A stretch of DNA of 19,643 nucleotides, from contig DGNI01000055.1 in NCBI GenBank assembly GCA_002388885.1, positions 32,303 through 51,945 on the forward strand, read 5' to 3'. Below, piece after piece: positions 13,703 through 19,643 of the stretch. Position numbers and translations under genes: made by a program. Positions within the stretch are counted from its first letter, which is position 1; each line of letters opens with the position of its first letter. Under the pieces are notes generated by a model. It was not told the origin of the DNA. It did no database searches and saw nothing but the letters and a program-made list of their open reading frames with translations. The DNA is from Parvularculaceae bacterium UBA4496. GTDB taxonomy: Bacteria > Pseudomonadota > Alphaproteobacteria > Caulobacterales > Parvularculaceae.

Positions 13703-14700
13703 TCTGACGCAGCAAAGGCAGCCGCGCCGCCACTCGCTAACTTGGGCGCATTTTCAGTTTTATTTTCATGCACTTCGAATGCCCTGCGCCCTCCCTTATG
13801 TGGCGCAGCGTCGGGACAGGCATCGCCTATTTCGATCTGTATGGTCGATTGCCGGATGTTAAATTCACGCTCGAGGAACGCTTTTGCATCTTCAAGCGCG
13901 CCGGTGGCGTCGCCAGCTTCTTCAACACAGGCGTGCAGAGTCAGACGCGGCTGTTCAGGCGTTATTTGAGAGATCTGTACGTTGTGAACGCCTACAATCC
14001 TATCTGACGCGGAAGTCAGCCCTTCGGCAAGCGCTGTTACATCAATGCCAGCAGGCGCGCCTTCTAGAAGTATAAATCCCGTTTCCTTGACAAGCCGGTA
14101 AGCTGAAAATCCGATCAACACTGCGACTGCAATAGACAGCAGGGGATCAATCGCCATCCATCCGGTCGTGATGATCACAAGCGCAGCAATAATAGCCGCC
14201 ACCGACCCAAGCAAATCGCTGACCACATGCAACAATGCCCCGCGCACATTGAGATTGCGTTCGCCGCGCCGGTGTAGAATGAAAAATGCAGCAGCGTTCG
14301 CCGCCAATCCGCCGACCGCGATCCACAACATCAGCCCTGCATCAACAGACACTGGCTCCATGAATCGCCGTACTGCCTCATACACAATCCAGCACAAAAG
14401 AATGGTGAGCAAAATGCCGTTAACAAATGCGGCGAGTACTTGCGTACGCCGGTATCCAAAATGAAGCCGTGAATCTGCTGGGCGGGCAGCAAAGAATTGA
14501 GCGCTCGCTGCAAGCGCCAACGCCGCCGCATCGGTCAACATATGCGTTGCATCAGCAAGCAGCGCCAGCGACCCCGAAATTACGCCGCCAATCACCTCGA
14601 CAATCATGAAGGTGACGATGACGCCTAAAGCCGCCAGCAAGCGCCATGTGGTCGCCTTGCTCTGAGATTCGTTATGACCCTGATGGTCGCAGTTAACCAT
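13699..14700 (-). CDS. Cation diffusion facilitator, zinc-type exporter (CzcD/ZitB-like)
   Basis: This is an inner-membrane proton-coupled exporter of Zn2+ and perhaps other divalent ions (333 residues). The N-terminal tail is His-bearing (MVNCDHQGHN). Six helices follow, with LLADATHMLTDA in helix 2 (H53, D57) and HVVSD in helix 5 (H158, D162). Two HxxxD pairs are the usual zinc-selective metal site. SLALLADATHMLTDAAAL is the CDF signature. A cytosolic domain of about 90 residues (215-295) has the typical VxxVHNVQI and LTLHACVEE pattern. The last 35 residues are an extra, low-complexity tail. The start ATG 14700 has no obvious ribosome-binding site. It is divergent from the ZIP gene with a 248-base shared region, and its end overlaps the O-ligase end by 4 bases. 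Confidence 0.93.
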   Translation of the reverse strand: MVNCDHQGHNESQSKATTWRLLAALGVIVTFMIVEVIGGVISGSLALLADATHMLTDAAALALAASAQFFAARPADSRLHFGYRRTQVLAAFVNGILLTILLCWIVYEAVRRFMEPVSVDAGLMLWIAVGGLAANAAAFFILHRRGERNLNVRGALLHVVSDLLGSVAAIIAALVIITTGWMAIDPLLSIAVAVLIGFSAYRLVKETGFILLEGAPAGIDVTALAEGLTSASDRIVGVHNVQISQITPEQPRLTLHACVEEAGDATGALEDAKAFLEREFNIRQSTIQIEIGDACPDAAPHKGGRRAFEVHENKTENAPKLASGGAAAFAASD

Positions 14701-14788
14701 GCGCTCGCCGAGTTTCTCGTTTTTCTACGCAGTGCAACGCTACAAATCGCGTGAACATTAGTCTGTTGGCGCAAGCAAGAGCAAGGCG

Positions 14789-14800
14789 ATAAGGCCTTAT
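14789..14800. repeat. Perfect 12-bp palindrome in the CDF/ZIP control region
   Basis: ATAAGGCCTTAT is fully self-complementary and lies 89 bases upstream of the CDF start and 149 bases upstream of the ZIP start. Its form suits a dimeric regulator, but no known operator is recognised. Confidence 0.35.
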
Positions 14801-14859
14801 TTCACAGGAAATTCAACAAATTGGTATGTCGCATTCTCGCCGCACCCATCCAAAAAAAA

Positions 14860-14889
14860 GTGACGTGATAACATTTTCATTGCTATCCT
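14860..14889 (+). promoter_or_regulatory. Candidate promoter and overlapping imperfect dyad for the ZIP gene
   Basis: GTGACG (14860-14865) and TATCCT (14884-14889), 18 bases apart, are a modest match to a housekeeping promoter (four of six bases each). The 21 bases at 14867-14887, GATAACAT to GCTATC, form an imperfect palindrome with seven of ten complementary pairs and contain ATAACAT, which resembles a half-site of zinc-uptake-regulator (Zur) boxes. Repression by Zur is an inference from this and the gene function. Confidence 0.3.
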
Positions 14890-14931
14890 TGTTCTAGTAG
14901 CCTTTGTTCACAAGGCGGCGCGCGGCGCGGT

Positions 14932-14940
14932 AGGAAGGGG
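14932..14940 (+). promoter_or_regulatory. Ribosome-binding site supporting the TTG start of the ZIP gene
   Basis: AGGAAGGGG ends 8 bases before TTG 14949. It is one of the strongest ribosome-binding sites in the window and argues for this rare start codon; the next in-frame ATG (15006) would remove most of the first membrane helix. Confidence 0.6.
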
Positions 14941-14948
14941 CCTGCGGG

Positions 14949-15701
14949 TTGTTTGGGGCGGATTTCATATACTACGGACTTCTCGCGAGCTTTGTAGCGG
15001 CCGGGATGAGTACGTTTGGCATTTTTGCGATGTCGGCGTTCAGCAATTGGGCCCAGCGAAACAGCGCATATTGCTCCGCCTTCGCGGTCGGACTTTTGAC
15101 TGTCGGGGTCCTGTTACACCTGATTCCGCAAGCATTGAATTTATCCCCGCTGGCGCTGAGCTGGGTTGCTGCCGGGTTTATGTTCATGGTGCTGGTCGGA
15201 ATCGGCGTTCAAACTGCTGTGAATCGCCGGGCCGAGGGCGCAGCGCTCACCTTCGGTTATGCGTCAATCATCGCCCTCGCCGTTCATTCTTTTCTCGACG
15301 GTGCTATTTACGCCGCCTCGTTTCAGGAGGCCGCTTTTACCGGCTGGCTCGCCACTGGCGGTCTACTTTTTCATGAATTCCCCGAAGGCGTCATCGCTTA
15401 TGCGTTGCTCATTCAGGCGGGACTGGGGCGCACGAGATCAATTATTTTGGCATTCATCGCTGCCGCCATTACAACCATTGCGGGCACGTTCATCGCCAAT
15501 CTGATAATCGATGTGTCGAACGGATTGCCAATCGCCGCCATGCTCGGCGCGGCCGCCGGCGCGCTGATCTACGTTTTGATTGTTCACCTCGGCCCGCATG
15601 CTGCGAAAACGCCGAACCGTCGAGGCTACGATATTGCTGGATTGGGTGTCATCGTGGGAACAACAGCCATCATTTTGCAAAGTATCAGCGGCGGCCACTA
15701 A
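14949..15701 (+). CDS. ZIP family metal transporter
   Basis: A 250-residue membrane protein of the ZIP group, which moves Zn2+ or related ions into the cytosol. About eight helices are visible. The metal site is in helices 4 and 5: HSFLDG (113-118) and HEFPEG (142-147). The second block is canonical. The first reads Ser and Asp where HNFPEG-type members have Asn and Glu, which may shift affinity or ion preference. The loop between helices 3 and 4 is short and has no His-rich stretch. The start codon is TTG, backed by AGGAAGGGG. It is divergent from the CDF exporter, suggesting paired zinc control, and ends 3 bases from the convergent lipoprotein gene. A direction other than uptake cannot be excluded from sequence alone. 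Confidence 0.88.
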   Translation: MFGADFIYYGLLASFVAAGMSTFGIFAMSAFSNWAQRNSAYCSAFAVGLLTVGVLLHLIPQALNLSPLALSWVAAGFMFMVLVGIGVQTAVNRRAEGAALTFGYASIIALAVHSFLDGAIYAASFQEAAFTGWLATGGLLFHEFPEGVIAYALLIQAGLGRTRSIILAFIAAAITTIAGTFIANLIIDVSNGLPIAAMLGAAAGALIYVLIVHLGPHAAKTPNRRGYDIAGLGVIVGTTAIILQSISGGH

Positions 15702-15704
15702 ACT

Positions 15705-16208
15705 TTAGCTTCGGCAGCCGGCGATCCCTGCGGCCGGCGCAACAATACTCCAGCCGTCATTATCGCGCAGTTTGATCAATCCGCGCTCCAGATAAGCGCC
15801 GCCGTTAAAGCCAAGTCCGAAACGGGAGGCAATTTCGACTTCCAATCCATCATCGGACCGGAATAGTTGTTGTTCGTAAACGCCGAAATCTCCAGCGCCG
15901 TCATAATCTACGCGCTCGAAACTGACCGGCCTCCCAAGTACATTCATTTCCGCCTGCTTGCCTGAAATGAAGCGGAAAATGGCCGAGGGTCGCGCGCCTT
16001 CCAGCGTCCATAAGATCATACCGCATTCGCCTGAGGGCAATGAAGCTTCCTGCAAGGGCCGAAGTCCGGCAGCGCCGTTTTCGCTCCCAAGACTTAAAGG
16101 CCCCTCATCTATCTGGACGTGTTGTGACCGCTGCGACGAATTCCCGAAACTTGCGCAACCCGCGAGCAAGGCAAGACTTGCCGCCGTCAAAACAATTTTC
16201 TTCTTCAT
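15705..16208 (-). CDS. Small lipoprotein of unknown function coupled to gspN
   Basis: I do not recognise a named family. The 167-residue protein has a signal peptide MKKKIVLTAASLALLAGC with lipobox LAGC and acylated Cys18; Ala at +2 fits outer-membrane sorting. Residues 19-60 are low in order-promoting residues. A compact domain follows, with GECGMILWTLEG (60-71), AIFRFISG, VYEQQLFRS (110-118), VEIASRFGLGFNGG (124-137) and DGWSIVAPAAGIAGC (151-165). C62 and C165 bracket it and could form a disulfide. It is the last gene of the type II secretion run, overlapping gspN by ATGA. A role with the secretion system, such as pilotin-like or accessory, is possible from position only. Confidence 0.7.
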   Translation of the reverse strand: MKKKIVLTAASLALLAGCASFGNSSQRSQHVQIDEGPLSLGSENGAAGLRPLQEASLPSGECGMILWTLEGARPSAIFRFISGKQAEMNVLGRPVSFERVDYDGAGDFGVYEQQLFRSDDGLEVEIASRFGLGFNGGAYLERGLIKLRDNDGWSIVAPAAGIAGCRS

Positions 16209-16987
16209 GTGCCAGTTCCTTTAAAAACGCCTGCAGCACCGTAGGTCAGTTCGCCATTTTGATCTTCAAACCCGAAAAATTTTAATGCAGAAGAAACATC
16301 GTCTTCGTCAGAGCGCGCCACGGCAGTCACTTCGTAAGTCAGATTTGGCAATATGCGCACAGTCATTTGCGTTTCGGCACGGTTATTCTCACCTGTCATT
16401 GCAATGACAAGAGTATTGCCATCACATGTCAACGATCCCGCAAGCGGCAGTTCTGGCAAGTCGTAGCGTTGCGCCGGCGCGTTCAGGACGTCAGTAAAGA
16501 TTGTTCCTTGCGCCAAGCCACACCCATTTTTTTGCGAAAATCTCAGGCGGTCAATCGTGATTTCTGCTGTCCCTTGCGCAGGCTGGCCGAGGACGCCGCT
16601 CGGCGCTGTCGCGCCGAGATCGATGCGCATATTGACGTCTGACAGTGAAAGGCGGTTCCCATGTTCAACCGAAACAATGCCGCGACCGAGAATGGCGCCA
16701 TCCTGCGCGCTTAAAGCAACACGGGGCGAAAGCGTCAGCAACGAGAATGGCGATAGCTTAAAGGTTACGTCACCAAGCGGAACACCCGCAGCGGAGAGCC
16801 CTTCGATCGAACCATTCCAGATGGTTCCGGAGACATCGGCAAAAGCAACCTGCCGGTCACCTCCCAAAAAAACAGAAAATAGGCTGGCTGGGGCCGTAGC
16901 GACGGCGACCATGAAAAATGAAGCGACGCCACAAAGGATTAACCAGCTCCGCTTCTTTTTTATATGCATTTTAGTTTCGCTCATCAT
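16205..16987 (-). CDS. gspN: Type II secretion system protein N
   Basis: GspN is a bitopic inner-membrane protein present in only some type II secretion systems; its precise role is unsettled. The 260-residue chain has one N-terminal helix (about 14-34), after a basic MHIKKKRSW start, and a periplasmic beta-rich domain. The family feature VSGTIWNGS (52-60), followed by GVPLGDVTFKLSPFSLL, is clear. C136-type residues in NGCGLAQGTI and LTCDGNTL may pair. The first two codons are both ATG; the first overlaps the gspM stop (ATGA). It is followed with another ATGA overlap by the lipoprotein gene. Confidence 0.88.
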   Translation of the reverse strand: MMSETKMHIKKKRSWLILCGVASFFMVAVATAPASLFSVFLGGDRQVAFADVSGTIWNGSIEGLSAAGVPLGDVTFKLSPFSLLTLSPRVALSAQDGAILGRGIVSVEHGNRLSLSDVNMRIDLGATAPSGVLGQPAQGTAEITIDRLRFSQKNGCGLAQGTIFTDVLNAPAQRYDLPELPLAGSLTCDGNTLVIAMTGENNRAETQMTVRILPNLTYEVTAVARSDEDDVSSALKFFGFEDQNGELTYGAAGVFKGTGT

Positions 16988-17448
16988 CGCCGCTCAAAAA
17001 CCAGAATTTGAGCGTTGACGCGCCCTGCATCTCCTCGCGTCATATCGGCAAACACCACTGAAACGCCATGATGCCGTTCGAGGTCGCCCAGCCAGGTGAA
17101 CATCAAGTCCGCATCCGCCGGCGCGGTCTGAATTTCTATACGCGCTTCCGAAACAGATCCAATACGAACAAGCTCAATCCCGGCGCTGCCAGCAGTTGAA
17201 ATCACGGACTGACGTAGTGGCGATGCGCCGGCAGTTTCATTCGTTGAGTTTGAACCGGCAACCGCCGCCGCTGTCGCGGTCAGTTCGTACGCATCACGCG
17301 CCTGAGTCGCCTTACGATCAGCGGCGCTGCTCCACGCCGCAAGCGGGCGAATAATCAGAAGCGTAAGCAGCAATACGCCAGCCAGAAGTCCCGCAACGGA
17401 AACCAGCATGCGTTCGCGCGCCGAAAGATCGTTCCACCACGCGCTCAT
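16984..17448 (-). CDS. gspM: Type II secretion system protein M
   Basis: GspM is a bitopic inner-membrane protein that joins GspL, GspE and GspF in the assembly platform. The 154-residue sequence opens with SAWWNDLSARERML, the typical short cytosolic part, then one helix (about 16-36, ending LIIRPLAAW), a short coiled-coil-like region and a ferredoxin-like periplasmic domain with IELVRIGSV and LGDLERHHGVSVVFADM (120-136). Its length is normal. ATG 17448 overlaps the gspL stop, and its own stop overlaps gspN. Confidence 0.9.
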   Translation of the reverse strand: MSAWWNDLSARERMLVSVAGLLAGVLLLTLLIIRPLAAWSSAADRKATQARDAYELTATAAAVAGSNSTNETAGASPLRQSVISTAGSAGIELVRIGSVSEARIEIQTAPADADLMFTWLGDLERHHGVSVVFADMTRGDAGRVNAQILVFERR

Positions 17449-18647
17449 GATAGGCTCACTCGCATTTCGCCAAGGTAAAAGCCGCCAGACCGGCGCACAC
17501 CGCCCGCTTCCGCTGCTGTCACCCCACGTGCTTCAAGAGCGCGCTTGAACGCATCGAGTTTCGCAATGTCGGCAAAGCGCAGGTTGACGGAATACTCACT
17601 GCGTTCCGCATTGTATCTCAGGCGGTCCAGTTGCACTCCTTCGACATCAGAGAGCGCTTCGGCGATAAGGGTCGTGACCGGCAAAAAGACCGCCGCACCG
17701 CCGCCCGAGGCAAGAACAGTGCGCGCATGTGTTCGTGGATCTGCTTCTGGCGCATCCGGGAATGCCGCCCGATGCAGGTCAAGCGTTTCTTCTTCAAGAC
17801 GATCGGCAAGCCTTAAGGAGCGCACATTGCCGACGACTATCGAAAATACAAAGGCTGCGATACAGGCTGCCGCAAGAACGGCGGCGCGCCGCCAAGGCCC
17901 GGTGGCGATTTTCCAGTCCCGCTTTTTGCGATACTGGCCCTGCAGAAAATTCGGAGCGGTTTTTTCTTCAAGAGCTTTGGCGAAAAGCCGGAACATCGTT
18001 TCATCGGTAACAGGCCCGCGCCGGTCAAGAATCAGCCCCTCCCGGCCGTCGACTTGAATTTCACGATCGCCATAGAAGATTATGTCATTGATGGTTTCGT
18101 CGATCAGCAAAGTCGACAAAACGTCCTCCGCCATGGGCTTCTCCATAGCGAAGCCCTGCTCTCCGAGAGCAACAATCATCCGGTCTGGCGCGTCGATAAC
18201 AACTGCTCGTCCGGATGCAATGGGCAGCAAGGCGAAATCAACGGATAAAACGTCAGGCGAAAGCCCTTCATCCAACAGCTCAAATCGCCAGCTCTCCAGA
18301 ACCGACTTTTTAATCGCAATTACCCGGCCTGCGCCGCCTGAGTTTCGGGTCGCCGAAAAATGCAACCCGGCGATATTCTCGGCCAACTCGTCTTCCAACA
18401 GGAATCCGGCGGCGGCGCGAAATTGCGCATTCGAACGCGGCGGCGCCGGCATGATCCGCAACGCGGCATCCTCTCCACGTAAAACAGCCACGACCTGGCG
18501 TGCGCCACGCGCCCGTTCTTTAATGGAGGACAAAGAATCGACATTTTCCGCTATGCTGGCGAGGCGCACCTGTCCATCGGCCACGAAGCCCCACCTCACC
18601 GGATGTTCCGGCGTCGCTCCAAGAATGAGAATTAACGTTTCGTTCAC
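17445..18647 (-). CDS. gspL: Type II secretion system protein L
   Basis: GspL is a bitopic platform protein that recruits the ATPase GspE to the inner membrane. Of 400 residues, about 1-250 are the cytosolic actin-like domain, with AAAGFLLEDELAENI (78-92) and the NFLQG block (233-237) characteristic of the family. One helix spans about 254-274. A periplasmic segment follows, with a helical linker and a ferredoxin-like end (LRYNAERSEYSVNLRF). The start codon is GTG 18647, overlapping the gspK stop as GTGA; the end overlaps gspM. No missing part is apparent. Confidence 0.92.
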   Translation of the reverse strand: MNETLILILGATPEHPVRWGFVADGQVRLASIAENVDSLSSIKERARGARQVVAVLRGEDAALRIMPAPPRSNAQFRAAAGFLLEDELAENIAGLHFSATRNSGGAGRVIAIKKSVLESWRFELLDEGLSPDVLSVDFALLPIASGRAVVIDAPDRMIVALGEQGFAMEKPMAEDVLSTLLIDETINDIIFYGDREIQVDGREGLILDRRGPVTDETMFRLFAKALEEKTAPNFLQGQYRKKRDWKIATGPWRRAAVLAAACIAAFVFSIVVGNVRSLRLADRLEEETLDLHRAAFPDAPEADPRTHARTVLASGGGAAVFLPVTTLIAEALSDVEGVQLDRLRYNAERSEYSVNLRFADIAKLDAFKRALEARGVTAAEAGGVRRSGGFYLGEMRVSLS

Positions 18648-19618
18648 TCTTCCGCTCCGATGCGGCGCGTAATAACCCGGGTCTCGCCGCTATCGTTAAC
18701 CGCGATATCCGATGTCATTTGGAGTATCGCAGTATCATAAACAATCTCTGCACGGGCATGAAACCGCCTCGAAGTCACGCTGATCCTGCTTTCGAGGTTT
18801 TCAGATGGGTTCGCCGCCTGCACAAGCGACTCCGAGATAAATATGGTCTTATCATTATAACCGCCCACGGGCCGCGCAGCGATGATATCCGTCGCGGCCT
18901 GCATAGTTGCGTTCTCGCCCAGCAGGGCGGCAAGCAAGGGCGCGTGAAATTCCGTCAACATGTTGACGTTGAGCACTGACGGAGCACCAGCTTCGCCTGC
19001 GCAAAGATAAGGCTTTAACAAAGCGTAAATTTCACGGTTAACGCCTTTTACGGCGCGAATTTCTGAAGCAGCCGCCATGGGCCGATTGCCGGTCCGGTAG
19101 GGCGACGGCAGGGTTGTGTAATACTCATCTTCCGCCCCTTGCGGCCGGCGGTTTCTATCACCGTCTATCCAGTCGGCTATCGCTTCACCCAAGGCAATCG
19201 CTTCAAATTCCGATAGCCCCAGGTGGCCGGCAAGGCGTACAAATTCTTCAACCGACGGCGAGACCTCGTTTCCGTCGTCAGAGGCAAGACTGTTTACGTT
19301 GAAACACAGCCCTGCGTCGATAAAAAATATCTGCGCGGCGCCATCATCAAGCGGAATGTTCAGCGGCTCGGAGACCCATGGGTCGTCAATAGACATTTTT
19401 CCTTCAGATGTAGCGAAGGCCATTTTAATCGCCTTGCGCGCCAGCGTTTCGGTCGCAAATGCACGCCACAATGCTTCGCTGCGCGCATTGACGTTGACCG
19501 CGCGCGCAGCGGATAGCGATGTCTTTTCCATGCTGGCAAGCGCTATGAAGGAAAGCGTCGCCGCCAGAAGAAGGACGATGAGAAGCGCGGCGCCGCGTTG
19601 TTTTTCTACCCGTCTCAT
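18644..19618 (-). CDS. gspK: Type II secretion system minor pseudopilin K
   Basis: GspK caps the pseudopilus tip with GspI and GspJ. The 324-residue protein has a prepilin leader, KQRG, with cleavage expected after Gly9, then a hydrophobic stretch AALLIVLLLAATLSF. The residue at mature position 5 is Ile, not Glu, as is normal for GspK. DWIDGDRNRRPQGAEDEYY (149-167) followed by YRTGNRPMAAASEIRAVKGV (174-193) is the family's calcium-site and core signature. C105 and C206 may form a disulfide. The start ATG overlaps the end of the preceding gene (gspJ) and its own stop overlaps gspL. Confidence 0.94.
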   Translation of the reverse strand: MRRVEKQRGAALLIVLLLAATLSFIALASMEKTSLSAARAVNVNARSEALWRAFATETLARKAIKMAFATSEGKMSIDDPWVSEPLNIPLDDGAAQIFFIDAGLCFNVNSLASDDGNEVSPSVEEFVRLAGHLGLSEFEAIALGEAIADWIDGDRNRRPQGAEDEYYTTLPSPYRTGNRPMAAASEIRAVKGVNREIYALLKPYLCAGEAGAPSVLNVNMLTEFHAPLLAALLGENATMQAATDIIAARPVGGYNDKTIFISESLVQAANPSENLESRISVTSRRFHARAEIVYDTAILQMTSDIAVNDSGETRVITRRIGAEE

Positions 19619-19643
19619 GAACCGCCGCCCATCTCGCCGATCC
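19615..19643 (-). CDS. gspJ: Last codons of the gene before gspK, probably gspJ (rest outside window)
   Basis: On the minus strand, the frame ending at TGA 19615-19617 reads IGEMGGGS before the stop and overlaps the gspK ATG by ATGA, as at every other junction here. A Gly-rich end and the usual order J-K-L-M-N suggest gspJ. Nine codons, including the stop, are too little to identify it by sequence. Confidence 0.5.

Noticed and set aside
14852..14859. A-tract as a possible replication or slippage element
   Set aside because: A single run of eight A bases upstream of a promoter candidate is unremarkable.
15717..15738. GCCGGC repeated at 15717-15722 and 15733-15738 as a terminator between the ZIP and lipoprotein genes
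   Set aside because: It lies inside the lipoprotein coding end, and each copy is itself palindromic in G+C-rich sequence; no T-run follows.

Overview
The window looks like a chromosomal segment of an alphaproteobacterium with moderately high G+C. It could belong to the Parvularculaceae, Hyphomonadaceae or a related marine group, but that is a judgement from gene content, not a placement. Supporting signs are a petABC cytochrome bc1 operon beside trmL and hemF, a type II secretion operon carrying gspN, a PilZ protein and many GTG starts coupled by GTGA overlaps. The genes are tightly packed: the longest gene-free stretch is 248 bases (14701-14948). I saw no tRNA or rRNA gene, insertion sequence or CRISPR array.

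Left part (1-4768): the 3' end of ychF, a PilZ-domain protein, then on the minus strand the cytochrome bc1 operon petA-petB-petC (Rieske protein, cytochrome b, cytochrome c1). This operon ends in a clear hairpin terminator, after which comes mtnP (methylthioadenosine phosphorylase).

Middle (4925-12272, plus strand): a closely spaced, probably co-transcribed run of trmL, hemF, a three-gene peptide-type ABC importer and a P1-family (Asn-Thr self-processing) peptidase. The importer is the most unusual part of the window. Its first gene joins a periplasmic family-5 substrate-binding protein to a DppB/OppB-type permease through an additional membrane helix. The second gene is a DppC-type permease, and the third carries both ATPases in one chain. 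Five usual subunits are therefore encoded by three genes, with a peptidase that could act on the imported substrate. The hemF neighbour raises the possibility that the substrate is linked to haem supply; this is speculation.

Right part (12368-19643): a membrane protein of the exosortase-A-associated O-antigen ligase type, then a divergent zinc-type pair (CDF exporter on minus, ZIP transporter on plus) sharing a 248-base control region. A minus-strand type II secretion operon follows, gspJ (only its last codons)-gspK-gspL-gspM-gspN, ending with an unrecognised small lipoprotein. Every junction in that operon is a 4-base start/stop overlap.

All assignments come from motif reading by eye. No database search, structure prediction or statistics were run.
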